A stretch of DNA of 64,000 bases. Source: Suilimivivens sp964614185 (GTDB taxonomy: Bacteria; Bacillota; Clostridia; Lachnospirales; Lachnospiraceae). The notes under the pieces were generated by a model that was not told the DNA's origin, did not search any database, and saw nothing but the letters and a program-made list of their open reading frames with translations. The DNA lies in contig CAZTKJ010000007.1 in assembly GCA_964614185.1 (NCBI GenBank), forward strand, positions 25,110 to 89,109, given 5' to 3'. Below are positions 36,770 to 46,699 of the stretch, one piece after another (positions within the stretch are counted from its first letter, which is position 1; the number at the start of each line of letters is the position of its first letter). The position numbers were made by a program, and so were the translations under genes.

Positions 36770-39142
36770 TTATTCTGCGAGATAAATTGCCAGTCTCTTT
36801 TCAATCTGATCTACAGCATCCTCTAAGCTTTGGGAACCCTGCATATAAGCAATCCCTTCTTCGTATACCGCATTTTCAAATGCATCATCTTCTACATAAG
36901 CCGTGGTTGCCGATTCCATCCATGTGACTAAATCATTAACTTCCTCTTCCTCCGGAACTCTGATTACAATATGCACATAAAGACCGTCATCATTACTCAA
37001 AGTAAAAGAACCATATATATTATCTTTACTTTTATTCTTCCTGTTCTCAAAATCACCTAAAAGGGCTGCTTTATTAACTGCCATACCGCCAAGCAGATTC
37101 ATCTGATTTTCTTTGCCAAATACTGTCTTTACAAAATCCTCTGCCTGGGCGGGTTCTTTAGATGCTCCATTGATTCCTATCAATGTTCTGGCCCAAAATA
37201 CATTGCTGCACTGTCCGTTCATAGGAATTATTTCACAATCTTCAAATCCCTCCATAGTGGGTATGGATATCTGTCTTGCATACTCTTCGGCATTCAACAA
37301 AGAACCCATGGCCAGTTTACGCAGATCTCCTGCAAACTGCACATCCCCTTCATACATCCTGATATCATCAGAATCCTCCATAGATTCACCGAGAGTTCTT
37401 ACATAGTATGCACTTGTTTCATTCCACTCCCATATGGCCTGCTCCGGAAGGCCATCCATCTGTGCATCATAAATCCTCTTGGTCTGGGTCAAAAATTCTG
37501 CAATAGCTGCCTTGTCAATTTCTCCCTTTTCCGTTCTCCATGCCGGTGCCGATACCATGGAAAACATTCTCATAATTCCCTTTTCCGAGGCAATTTCCAC
37601 CAGATTGGCTCCCGGATTATTTTTTCGAAGGGTTTCCATTCCATCTGCAATACCCTCTAAATCCTTCATCATCGTAACATCTTCTCCCCTGCCTAAAATA
37701 AAAGGCATCTGTACTTCACAGGGCATTGCATAGATCTTTCCCTCTTTTCTGAAAGCATCCACCATATTTCCCAAAAGCTCATCTTCACCACTCATGCCAT
37801 CCAGTATTGAGCTGATATCCATAAGCAGTCCCTTTTCAATATACGAATCCACAGGCATATTATCCAATATCAATACATCCGGTCCGTCTCCCGCCATAAC
37901 CTTGGTATTCAGGCTTTTCAGAGCATCCTCCCTGGTAATGGAATTATTCTCGCCCATACCGATTTCGTATTCTACATAAACTGCCGGATTAGCCGTCTGA
38001 TACAAGCTGATGGCCTGACGAATAGTGGCATTTTCCTGCAGACTGTATACTTTTACTTTGCCTGTAGGCACTGTGGGAATATCAGGATTATAGGTGAAGC
38101 GCACCAGTTTTCCCTCTGTAAATAAAACCAGAAATTCATTATTCTCCAGCAGAACCATCCCTGCTATACTGTATGCAGGGTTTCCAAAAGTACTGAGATC
38201 TCCATCAATGATCTGCTCCATAACGCTGCCGCCAAGCACATGGCGGTATAAGCCTTTATCTCCTGCAATGTATATGACATTATCCTTATCCGGCAGGAAA
38301 AACATGTCATAATATTCTCCGGAATAACTGTTTCTTCCTTTATAATTTTTCTCTATAAATTCTTCTAAAACCTCATCCTCTATGTATTCATCAGTGTCCA
38401 TGTCGTAAATCAAAAGAGAGTCATATCCCCATCCATCCATGAACATAAGATTATCATAAAACTGTATCAGTTCCGGGCGTCCATCCTCTGCTGTGATGAA
38501 TTTCTCACTGCTTCCATCTTCCTTTATTTCATATATATTAGAACCGAGGGTGCCTGCAAAGATTCTTCCCGTATCTGCAACGTATGCCGATGCTATCCAA
38601 AGATCTTCTTCCGTCAGCTCTACATCGGCTGTTATCTCAGTACCGTCAGGTTTAAATACAAGCAGTTGTGTATCCAGATCCTCTTCCCTTGAATCTTTTT
38701 CCATTGATTCTGCCCGGACAGCAGCTACTGTATTATCCGAACTTACTGATACACTCATAATATAACCATCATTAGCCATAAGCTTTGCAAACCACGGTTT
38801 TTTTGCCTCTCTCCAATTCTTCCCATTATCTCTTGATTCCAGCATAGAACCGCCACTGTCAACAATGATCAGAGTTCCGTCTTCCAGCTTATAAAGGCGG
38901 CTGCCTGATCCGGAAAGCTTAATTCCATTAGGAAATTCTACTGTTTCTTCCACATAACGGCCCATAGGTGTCCCCTCCGCCCACTGACTGCCATCCTGGG
39001 AGTTTCCTGTATTACTTTCCATACCACTGTTTCCTATGGTATGCTCTGCCCCTTGTCCGGTTCCCATGCCGCATCCGCTTATGATGCCAAAGAACATTGC
39101 TGTAATCAAAAATACCGCTGTGATTTTTGCTTTAACTGACAT
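36770..39142 (-). CDS. Propeller-plus-SBP lipoprotein (ABC importer), copy 2
   Basis: GTGAGG six bases before the ATG at 39142 favours this start over 39157 (790 residues). The lipobox is IISGCGMG. As in copy 1, an N-terminal propeller-like region with an Asp-box-like ESRDNGKNW and repeats such as GNPAYSIAGMVLLENNEF precedes a C-terminal SBP domain (IRQAISLYQTANPAVYVEYEIG). The shared ending YEEGIAYMQG and EKRLAIYLAE shows tandem duplication. It is the first gene of the operon running to the HlyD-like adaptor. Confidence 0.85.
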   Translation of the reverse strand: MSVKAKITAVFLITAMFFGIISGCGMGTGQGAEHTIGNSGMESNTGNSQDGSQWAEGTPMGRYVEETVEFPNGIKLSGSGSRLYKLEDGTLIIVDSGGSMLESRDNGKNWREAKKPWFAKLMANDGYIMSVSVSSDNTVAAVRAESMEKDSREEDLDTQLLVFKPDGTEITADVELTEEDLWIASAYVADTGRIFAGTLGSNIYEIKEDGSSEKFITAEDGRPELIQFYDNLMFMDGWGYDSLLIYDMDTDEYIEDEVLEEFIEKNYKGRNSYSGEYYDMFFLPDKDNVIYIAGDKGLYRHVLGGSVMEQIIDGDLSTFGNPAYSIAGMVLLENNEFLVLFTEGKLVRFTYNPDIPTVPTGKVKVYSLQENATIRQAISLYQTANPAVYVEYEIGMGENNSITREDALKSLNTKVMAGDGPDVLILDNMPVDSYIEKGLLMDISSILDGMSGEDELLGNMVDAFRKEGKIYAMPCEVQMPFILGRGEDVTMMKDLEGIADGMETLRKNNPGANLVEIASEKGIMRMFSMVSAPAWRTEKGEIDKAAIAEFLTQTKRIYDAQMDGLPEQAIWEWNETSAYYVRTLGESMEDSDDIRMYEGDVQFAGDLRKLAMGSLLNAEEYARQISIPTMEGFEDCEIIPMNGQCSNVFWARTLIGINGASKEPAQAEDFVKTVFGKENQMNLLGGMAVNKAALLGDFENRKNKSKDNIYGSFTLSNDDGLYVHIVIRVPEEEEVNDLVTWMESATTAYVEDDAFENAVYEEGIAYMQGSQSLEDAVDQIEKRLAIYLAE

Positions 39143-39247
39143 ATACTGCCTCACCATACCCTTTTATTTTCTATTCATATAAACCATGATCTGTTTCTGT
39201 TCTTACAGTTAATATCATATCAATCTTTTCTCTAAAGAATCTCTAAA

Positions 39248-39306
39248 AAACAGGACCAAATAAATTTCAATGGTTTTTAAGCCAACTCATTTATTTAGTC
39301 CTGTTT
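39248..39306 (-). terminator. Terminator after the aldo/keto reductase
   Basis: An 18-bp inverted repeat, AAACAGGACC-AAATAAAT with one mismatch, surrounds a 23-nt loop. On the minus strand it ends in six T. It separates the glycosidase genes from the binding-protein operon. Confidence 0.75.
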
Positions 39307-39348
39307 ATAATTTCAATATTATTTTTTGCTGTCCTTGATCTGTAAAGA

Positions 39349-40344
39349 TCATTCCATCAGTATCTCATCAATTCTGTCGCATTCCTCCTGCGAAAAATGA
39401 GTATTCTGAAGACATTTTATATTTTCTTTGATCTGCTCCGGTCTGCTGGCTCCAATCAGTACAGATGTTACCTTTTCATCTCTTAAGATCCATGCCAGCG
39501 CCATCTGTGTCAAAGTCTGACCTCTTTCCACTGCTATTTCCTGCAGCGCCCCTACTGTTTCCAGTTTCTCTTTGGAAATATCCTCACGATGAAGATAGGG
39601 ACTCTTTCCGCTTCCTGCCCTGGAATCAGTAGGAATTCCTTTTATATATTTGCCTGTAAGGATTCCCTGAGCCAAAGGGCTGAATGCGATACATCCGATT
39701 CCGTTATTGTACAAAAAATCTTTGACGCCATCTGTTTCAATCCATCTGTTTAACATAGAATAGGAAAGCTGATTGATAATAAAGGGCGTTTTCTGCTCTT
39801 GCAAAATACGGTATGCTTCTTTAGTCTGTTCCTGATTATAATTGGAAATCCCTACGTAAAGCGCTTTGCCGCTTCTTACAATCTGATCCAGAGCCTGCAT
39901 GGTTTCTTCCATAGGCGTATCATTATCCGGACGATGATGGTAAAAAATATCCACATAGTCCAGTCCCAGTCTTTTAAGGCTTTCGTCCAGACTGCTGATC
40001 AAATACTTCCGTGAGCCTCCGTCACCATAAGGACCCTTCCACATATCGTATCCGGCTTTAGTGGAAATGACCATTTCTTTTCTGTAGGGCATCATATCCA
40101 ACTTTAAGATTTTACCCATATTCATTTCTGCGCTTCCGTACACCGGACCATAATTGTTTGCAAGGTCAAAATGTGTAATTCCATTGTCAAACGCCGTAAA
40201 CAAAATCTGTTTCATGTTCTCTATACTATTGACTGAACCGAAACTGTGCCACATCCCAAGGGAAAGCGCCGGAAGCTTTAGTCCGCTCCTGCCACACCGG
40301 TTGTAGATCATATTCTCATATCTTGCTTCATTTGCCCTATACAT
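39349..40344 (-). CDS. Aldo/keto reductase (YghZ/L-glyceraldehyde 3-phosphate reductase-like)
   Basis: CGGAGG before ATG 40344 sets the start (331 residues). The AKR barrel shows FDLANNYGPVYGSAE (catalytic Asp and Tyr), the catalytic Lys in VISTKAGYDMW, YHHRPD (His), GISNYNQEQ and a C-terminal SVLIGASRPEQIKEN NADPH-binding motif. The family reduces aldehydes and sugar-derived carbonyls. It is the last gene of the GH3-esterase-GH3 set. Confidence 0.87.
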   Translation of the reverse strand: MYRANEARYENMIYNRCGRSGLKLPALSLGMWHSFGSVNSIENMKQILFTAFDNGITHFDLANNYGPVYGSAEMNMGKILKLDMMPYRKEMVISTKAGYDMWKGPYGDGGSRKYLISSLDESLKRLGLDYVDIFYHHRPDNDTPMEETMQALDQIVRSGKALYVGISNYNQEQTKEAYRILQEQKTPFIINQLSYSMLNRWIETDGVKDFLYNNGIGCIAFSPLAQGILTGKYIKGIPTDSRAGSGKSPYLHREDISKEKLETVGALQEIAVERGQTLTQMALAWILRDEKVTSVLIGASRPEQIKENIKCLQNTHFSQEECDRIDEILME

Positions 40345-40379
40345 CTCTGCCTCCGTAAAAATCAAACCTGTAATAACCC

Positions 40380-42638
40380 CTATTTACTATACCTGCGGGT
40401 TCTCGCATCCGTTATCACTCCGTCAAAATTCATTCCGTATCCAAAATCATACACATGGCCTTCTTCATCCTGATAGCACTTCATATCAAATGCTACATCT
40501 TCTTTTTGGTCTTCCACTGTCTCCATGTTTGCGGGAATCTGGATCGGCAGAAGTCCCTGGGGAGTAAATCTTCCTGTCAGAACATCAAGTACTGCCTCAG
40601 GTGTTACACCATATTCTACAAGAATTGCATCTGTATAAGGCTCCAGTTCCGCCATCACCATTGGATTCTTTAAAAAGACTGCTGCAATGACCGGCTTATT
40701 GCCCATTTTCTTTTTCGTATCTATGATAATATCTAAATCTGCTTCATTTGCTGCAGTATTCCATTTACCGCAATAACTGCGGTCTTTGGATTGTTCTAAA
40801 GGATCTCCTCCGGCAATACTTGGTTTTCTTGCAGACAGTGCCTGATAGGGACGGTACTGTAGTGTAACGGGTACATATCCGTTGCCGCCTGCTTTGCGGT
40901 CATCGGGATCATATCCTACAGAAATAGGAGATTCGATAAAGCACAGTGCTGCATCTGCTTCCTCCGGTGTATCCACCACTGTAAAATACCGGGATGCCAC
41001 CTGCTTTGCCTCTGGTGTTATCTTCTGTTCTTTCGTAGGATGGCTCATAAAGTCCAGATATGATTTTACATATCTGTCCGGAATATAAACCTTGATCCCC
41101 TCTTTTAAAGGAAGTACTTTTTTCTTATTTTTCAGCATTGTCACAGATTTAAGCTGGGAAAGATATCCCTTTTCCTTAAAAGCAGGACATCCCACCGTAT
41201 TTTGTGATTCTTCCAGATCCAGATAAGGATTTTCAAACAACCCTGTTCGGAAAATATTCAGAAGAAGCCTGTAAGCAGACCGTCTGAACCGGGCATCTGT
41301 TTCTTCTCTGCCATACTTTTCACAACTCATCTTGTATGCTTCCATAACCGGCTCTACCTTGTTATTCCCTCCAAACTGGTCAACACCGGCTTCTATTGCT
41401 TTAAGATGACGTTCTGCTTCTGAAAGATGCTCCACACCCCAGCACTTTCCTGCAAAAGTTTCTTCCGCTTCTCCAATGTCATGGGTAATTCCCCAATCTG
41501 TGCATACCACACCTTCATATCCAAGTTCTTCTCTGAGCAGATCCTGTATCAGATATTTATTGTAAGAATTTCCCACATTTTCTCCATACTTCTGGTCTAT
41601 TCCATAAGAAATCGTATAGTACGGCATGACTGCACTTGCTTTTTTCGTCTTACCTTCCAGAGAAAATGCACCTTCTGTAAATGGTTTCAAATGTTCCTTA
41701 AAATTCTCTCCCGGATAAACAGCATATTTTCCATAGGCATAATGGGCATCTCTTCCTCCTTCACACATTCCTCCACCCGGAAAATGCTTTACCATAGTAT
41801 TTACGCTGTCACTGCCCCAGCCGTCACTGCTGTCCTTGGTGGTTTGAAATCCGTCACAATACGCTTTGCCCATGTCTATGGTCATTCCGGTATGTTCTCC
41901 AAAAGTATCTGCAAACCGCATCCACCTTGGTTCTGTTGCCAGATCAATCTGTGGGGACAGTGCCGTTGTAATTCCCAGTGCACGATACTCCTTAGAAGCA
42001 ATTTCCCCAAATTCCTTCACTAATTCCGGATCAAAAGAGGCTGATAATCCTATTCCGTTGGCCCATTTGGAAATAGGTTCTCCGGTCACTCCCATATATT
42101 CTGCTGTGGAACCGGCCCCATGTCTTGGATCGGAACTGTTATTTGCAGGAATTCCAAAGCCTGCTCCTTCTGCCAGTGCCTGCAGTTTATTATTCCAGCG
42201 TACTGCCGCTTTTGTGCTTTCCAAAGACATGATCAGAACATGACGTACCTTGTCCTTTACAATAAATTCCTTCTGCTGGTCTGTCAGCTCCCATGGGTCT
42301 GCGCCACTTTCTTCATAACTCTTTCCATCATAGGTTCCTCCAAAAGCTCCCGCCATAGCCCCTTTTGCCGGAATCAACTGATGGGCGCTATACAGCATAA
42401 GTCCCGCAATGTCCTCAATAGAAATTCTTTCTGACAAGTCCTTTGCCCTCTCTTCATAAGAAAGCCGCCAGTCCTCATAAGGAACCAGTTTCCCTGTTCC
42501 AAGAAAATCCTTAAAAGCATATCCATCCTCTGTCAGAATATCTACTTTACTGTCCGTGGCAATTCCAAGAGTTTTTCCTTCGTCATTTACCACCAGGTAA
42601 TACCCGTCTTTTTCAATCTTTTTCCACTTCTTCTCCAT
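40380..42638 (-). CDS. Glycoside hydrolase family 3 beta-glucosidase-like enzyme
   Basis: The 752-residue protein has no signal peptide. The barrel domain contains LSPQIDLATEPRWMRFADTFGE, MVKHFPGGG and YEGVVCTDWGI, where Asp is the expected nucleophile. The sandwich domain follows, ending in GLLPIQIPAN; the C-terminal fibronectin-like domain of many GH3s is missing. It starts with an unusual ~60-residue N-terminal extension (EKDGYYLVVNDEGKTLGIA). The enzyme likely removes terminal beta-linked glucose inside the cell. Confidence 0.88.
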   Translation of the reverse strand: MEKKWKKIEKDGYYLVVNDEGKTLGIATDSKVDILTEDGYAFKDFLGTGKLVPYEDWRLSYEERAKDLSERISIEDIAGLMLYSAHQLIPAKGAMAGAFGGTYDGKSYEESGADPWELTDQQKEFIVKDKVRHVLIMSLESTKAAVRWNNKLQALAEGAGFGIPANNSSDPRHGAGSTAEYMGVTGEPISKWANGIGLSASFDPELVKEFGEIASKEYRALGITTALSPQIDLATEPRWMRFADTFGEHTGMTIDMGKAYCDGFQTTKDSSDGWGSDSVNTMVKHFPGGGMCEGGRDAHYAYGKYAVYPGENFKEHLKPFTEGAFSLEGKTKKASAVMPYYTISYGIDQKYGENVGNSYNKYLIQDLLREELGYEGVVCTDWGITHDIGEAEETFAGKCWGVEHLSEAERHLKAIEAGVDQFGGNNKVEPVMEAYKMSCEKYGREETDARFRRSAYRLLLNIFRTGLFENPYLDLEESQNTVGCPAFKEKGYLSQLKSVTMLKNKKKVLPLKEGIKVYIPDRYVKSYLDFMSHPTKEQKITPEAKQVASRYFTVVDTPEEADAALCFIESPISVGYDPDDRKAGGNGYVPVTLQYRPYQALSARKPSIAGGDPLEQSKDRSYCGKWNTAANEADLDIIIDTKKKMGNKPVIAAVFLKNPMVMAELEPYTDAILVEYGVTPEAVLDVLTGRFTPQGLLPIQIPANMETVEDQKEDVAFDMKCYQDEEGHVYDFGYGMNFDGVITDARTRRYSK

Positions 42639-42672
42639 AAGATACCACGTCCCCTGTTCCTGCCAATATCAA

Positions 42673-44238
42673 TTAGTGCTGTATATCCTGAGTTTCCATG
42701 ATTTTGACCATATTAAAAGGCGGAAGAATACTGTCGATCAGCTCATACAAAGCATCATCAAAATTCATTCTTACCTCACATACTCTGTCAAAGATCATGG
42801 TAGGCTCCTGCGCAGTTGTTACCGCCGGCCATGCCGGCAGATTATCATGGCCCGGATTGCCTGTCTTTGCAAATGCAATAAAGGCATCAAACATCTGTGA
42901 TTCCAGCTTATCGCTTACTCCCGGCATACCGCAGATTTCCACCTTGTCTGTATTGTGGAAGAAAAACGGTATGTCAGAACAATGCCATGCTATCTTATTG
43001 TACATAAAAGGAAATTCCAAAGTGAAATCATACAGGTAGGTATTCTTTTTCCCACCTTTGGCATGCATTCCGGCAAGCAGTTTTGAAGACTGACGCATAG
43101 CACGGTCAACTACCAGCAAATCCGTTGCATTCTTATCCGGATAAGCCTTTTTAAAGGCTTCTATCATTTCCTCTGTGTGCTCCTTATAAACTTTTCTGAC
43201 TTCTTCTCTAATCTGTTCTTCTGTTAATTCCATCTTATTAAATGTGGCCGGTGCAAATGAAAATTCTCCAAATACGGTTCCGATCAATACAGGAACATCA
43301 TAAGCATGTTCACGCAGACCATAATCTAAAGGATGACCTGCATAGTAATCGTTGACCAGAGGATTCCCTCCAATATAGCCACCTTTCCTTGCAATAGCCG
43401 GACTTACCTTGGCATATGCTTCTGCCAGCTGCGGATAAGGTATTGTTTCCAGTTTGTCAACTTCCTCTTCTGTCCATCCAAATTCATTTAGCAAAGCCAT
43501 GACGATTTCCCGTCCGTTTCCTTTTTCAGCATACAGCATTCCCTTATCCCGGTTGCTGACGCCACTCATGATCATTCCTTTATGAAACAGACCGTCTGCT
43601 TCTTTGATCTGCATTAGATCCGCTACCTTACATCCTCCTCCGGACTGTCCGAAAACAGTGACATTATCAGGATCTCCTCCAAAGGCAGAAATATTGTCAT
43701 GAATCCATTTCAGTGCTGCAACCATATCTGCATGACCTGCGTTCCCTGAATTCTGATATTTTTCTCCAAAAGGCGATAAATCCAGATAACCGAGAATATT
43801 CAGTCTGTGGTTAATAGACACTACTACCACATCCCCCTGCATACACATATTGAATCCGTCATATGCCTCCTGTTCTATGGAAGAGCCTGCAAAATATCCA
43901 CCTCCATGAAGCCATACTACTACAGGATTTTTAGCTTCTTTATCCAGTGCTTTCGTCCAGATATTTAAGTTCTGGCAATGTTCATTCTGCGGCCAGTAAC
44001 GATGGGGCACCATCAGTTCTCCATTTGGTGTTTCCTGAGCCATAAGAGGGCATACGAAGCCATAAGACGTTACATCTTTAACCCCCTCCCATTTTGATTC
44101 CACCGGCATTTGAAACCGGTCTGCATAGGCATAGGGAATTCCCTTAAAAATATATTCGCCGTCATAAAAATACCCCTTTAATTTTCCGGAAGTTGTTTCC
44201 AGTACCGGAACATCATCATACCTGAATGTTTTAACCAT
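42673..44238 (-). CDS. Type B carboxylesterase/lipase family protein
   Basis: GGGAGGG before ATG 44238 gives 521 residues. The alpha/beta hydrolase fold shows PVVVWLHGGGYFAGSS (oxyanion hole) and VTVFGQSGGGCKVADL, with the nucleophile Ser in GQSGG instead of the usual GESAG. The acid and His residues are expected near ELS-like and HCSDIPFFF segments. It lies between two GH3 genes, so it may deacylate substituted glucosides or glycans. No signal peptide is seen. Confidence 0.85.
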   Translation of the reverse strand: MVKTFRYDDVPVLETTSGKLKGYFYDGEYIFKGIPYAYADRFQMPVESKWEGVKDVTSYGFVCPLMAQETPNGELMVPHRYWPQNEHCQNLNIWTKALDKEAKNPVVVWLHGGGYFAGSSIEQEAYDGFNMCMQGDVVVVSINHRLNILGYLDLSPFGEKYQNSGNAGHADMVAALKWIHDNISAFGGDPDNVTVFGQSGGGCKVADLMQIKEADGLFHKGMIMSGVSNRDKGMLYAEKGNGREIVMALLNEFGWTEEEVDKLETIPYPQLAEAYAKVSPAIARKGGYIGGNPLVNDYYAGHPLDYGLREHAYDVPVLIGTVFGEFSFAPATFNKMELTEEQIREEVRKVYKEHTEEMIEAFKKAYPDKNATDLLVVDRAMRQSSKLLAGMHAKGGKKNTYLYDFTLEFPFMYNKIAWHCSDIPFFFHNTDKVEICGMPGVSDKLESQMFDAFIAFAKTGNPGHDNLPAWPAVTTAQEPTMIFDRVCEVRMNFDDALYELIDSILPPFNMVKIMETQDIQH

Positions 44239-44365
44239 TGTATACCCTCCCATTTTTAATTTTGACATAATTACATTATCTTTATTGTATCAAGCCACCG
44301 CCATGATGACTAGTCCTTGATCCTTTATTTTCCTATAAAAATTTCTATGTCACCTTTTATTTTTT

Positions 44366-46531
44366 CTAAAATTTAAGATAAATACATTCTGACAGACTCT
44401 GCGAAGAATTACCTCCTGCAAATATTTCAAATTCTCCGGGCTCTATAATAAACTGCATATCGTTATCATAATATCCTAATTTTTCAAATGGGATTTGGAA
44501 AGTAACTATCCGGCTCTCCCCTGCATTAAGAGTTATTTTAGCAAAGTCCACAAGCTGTTTCACCGGACGTACCCTTACTCCCACTTTGTCCCTGACATAA
44601 CACTGCACAACTTCATCCCCATGGTATTTGCCGGTATTCTTTACCGTTACTGTTGCCAAAAGCATTTCCTTTTCCATGTCTGTCTGTACATGCAGATCAC
44701 TATACTCATAACTTGTATAACTAAGTCCATACCCGAAAGGATATACCGGTTCCATTGGGGTATCCAGATATTTAGAAGTAAACTTGAACTTGCCGCCCGG
44801 ACGTCCCGTATTAATGTGGGCATAATACATCGGGCACTGTCCACTTGTATAAGGGAATGTAGTAGTTAATTTCCCGCTGGGATTGACTTCTCCAAAAAGT
44901 ACGTCACATATGGCATTTCCGGCCTCCACTCCCAAATGCCATGCTTCTATAAAAGCATGCATAAACTTAGTTGTATCTCCAAGTGCCATAGGCCTTCCGT
45001 TAAACATAACAGCTACTACCTTTTTGCCGGAATTTTTCACCTCCTGCAGCATGGCAGCCTGTTCCCATGGCAGGCTTATATCTGCGCGGCTTGATGCCTC
45101 TCCGCTTTGATTTTTGCTCTCGCCTATGGTTACTAAAACCACATCACAGTCTGAAGCAATCACAGCTTCTGTATCTGCATACAGTTCAAATTCAGCTCCT
45201 GCATTTTCTAATCCTTTTACCAGACTTACGGCATCTTCTCTCCGTCCCTCTGCTGCCCAGGATCCAAGCATTTCACTGGCATTATCGGCATACTCTCCTA
45301 TTACCCCAAGCTTCATCTTCTTATCAAGGGGAAGAAGCATATCATCATTTTTAAGAAGCACTATGGATTTAACGGCGCTTTCTCTTGCAAGCTGTCTATA
45401 CTCAGGTTTCAAATATGCTTCACATTCCCTCTCCTTGCTTGTCTGATAAGGATTCTCAAACAATCCTTTCTCATACTTAAGACGAAGCACATTTGCTGCT
45501 GCCCGGTCTAAATCGGCCATAGCAACTTTTCCTTCATTTACAAGTCTGACCAAATTATCTGCATAACAATTGGAACTCATATCCATATCCATTCCTGCCT
45601 CAAGGGCTTTGGCAGCTGCATCTGCCCTGTCAATGGCAATACCATGATTAACGCACTCATCAATGGCATTGGAATCGCTGACTGTCATGCCGTTAAATCC
45701 CCACTTATTTCTTAATACATCCGTAAGAAGCCACTTATTCACACTGCACGGAACACCATTTATATCGTTAAAAGCAGGCATGACCGCTCTGGCCCCTGCC
45801 TTAACTGCTGCCTCATAACCGGGCAGATATTCTTCATGAAATCTCTGCATAGACATATCCACACGATTATAATCTCTTCCTGCCTCGACAGCTCCATATC
45901 CTGCAAAGTGCTTGACGCAGGCAAACATAGAATCTTCTTTTGCCGTATCATTACCCTGAAATCCTTTTACCTTAGCCACGCCATAAGTACCCACAAGCAG
46001 CACATCTTCACCCGCTCCTTCACTGATTCGTCCCCATCTGGCATCTTTTGCAACATCCATCATTGGAGCAAAAGTCATATGTACACCGCCTGCAGTGGCT
46101 TCCCTGGCTGCCATTCTTCCTGTCCGTTCCCACAGTTCCGGCTCCCATGCACAAGACTCTGCCAAAGGAATGGGTGTTACTGTTTTATACCCATGTATAA
46201 CATCTGCTCCAAAAAGAAGTGGAATGCCAAGTCTCGTTTCCTCCACCGCTATTTTCTGCAGCATATTTGCAGTTTCTGCACCTTTTATACCCATATAAGA
46301 GCCTATCTTTCCGGCTCTGAGTTCCTCTAAATGATAATCGTTTCCGGCTGAACTCATAAGTCTGTTAAACTCATCTTCTGATATTCTCTTATCAAACATC
46401 ATATTGAGCAGTTCTTCAAAATCCACCTCGAAAGCTCCTACAAGAGACGGACCGCACTGCTGTAGTTGTCCCACTTTTTCCTCTATAGTCATTTTACTCA
46501 GTAATTCCTTGATTTTTTTCTCGTAGTCCAT
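44366..46531 (-). CDS. Glycoside hydrolase family 3 beta-glucosidase (BglX-like)
   Basis: The 721-residue protein follows GGGAGG. It has FAPMMDVAKDARWGRISEGAGED, CVKHFAGYGAVEAGRDYN, the nucleophile motif GMTVSDSNAID, and a complete C-terminal set with FNGRPMALG and a fibronectin III-like domain (VYPFGYGLSYTSYEYSDLHV). This is the full three-domain GH3 layout. With GH17 upstream it probably cleaves laminaribiose or related oligosaccharides in the cytosol. Confidence 0.9.
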   Translation of the reverse strand: MDYEKKIKELLSKMTIEEKVGQLQQCGPSLVGAFEVDFEELLNMMFDKRISEDEFNRLMSSAGNDYHLEELRAGKIGSYMGIKGAETANMLQKIAVEETRLGIPLLFGADVIHGYKTVTPIPLAESCAWEPELWERTGRMAAREATAGGVHMTFAPMMDVAKDARWGRISEGAGEDVLLVGTYGVAKVKGFQGNDTAKEDSMFACVKHFAGYGAVEAGRDYNRVDMSMQRFHEEYLPGYEAAVKAGARAVMPAFNDINGVPCSVNKWLLTDVLRNKWGFNGMTVSDSNAIDECVNHGIAIDRADAAAKALEAGMDMDMSSNCYADNLVRLVNEGKVAMADLDRAAANVLRLKYEKGLFENPYQTSKERECEAYLKPEYRQLARESAVKSIVLLKNDDMLLPLDKKMKLGVIGEYADNASEMLGSWAAEGRREDAVSLVKGLENAGAEFELYADTEAVIASDCDVVLVTIGESKNQSGEASSRADISLPWEQAAMLQEVKNSGKKVVAVMFNGRPMALGDTTKFMHAFIEAWHLGVEAGNAICDVLFGEVNPSGKLTTTFPYTSGQCPMYYAHINTGRPGGKFKFTSKYLDTPMEPVYPFGYGLSYTSYEYSDLHVQTDMEKEMLLATVTVKNTGKYHGDEVVQCYVRDKVGVRVRPVKQLVDFAKITLNAGESRIVTFQIPFEKLGYYDNDMQFIIEPGEFEIFAGGNSSQSLSECIYLKF

Positions 46532-46622
46532 TATATCCTCCCATTAATACAGCTTTTATAAAATTATATCACTTTTATGCGAGATAGAAAAATTTATGTT
46601 GTCCTTTATCAATCATTACAAA

Positions 46623-46654
46623 AACATAGCCTTCCGAAACCGGAAGGCTATGTT
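46623..46654 (-). terminator. Terminator after the GH17 gene
   Basis: A perfect 13-bp stem, AACATAGCCTTCC / GGAAGGCTATGTT, is followed on the minus strand by extra T. It separates the DUF3737-AKR-GH17 operon from the GH3 gene. Confidence 0.85.
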
Positions 46655-46699
46655 ATGTAAAAGTTTATTACATTCATCAAGAAATACGATTCTTTATGT

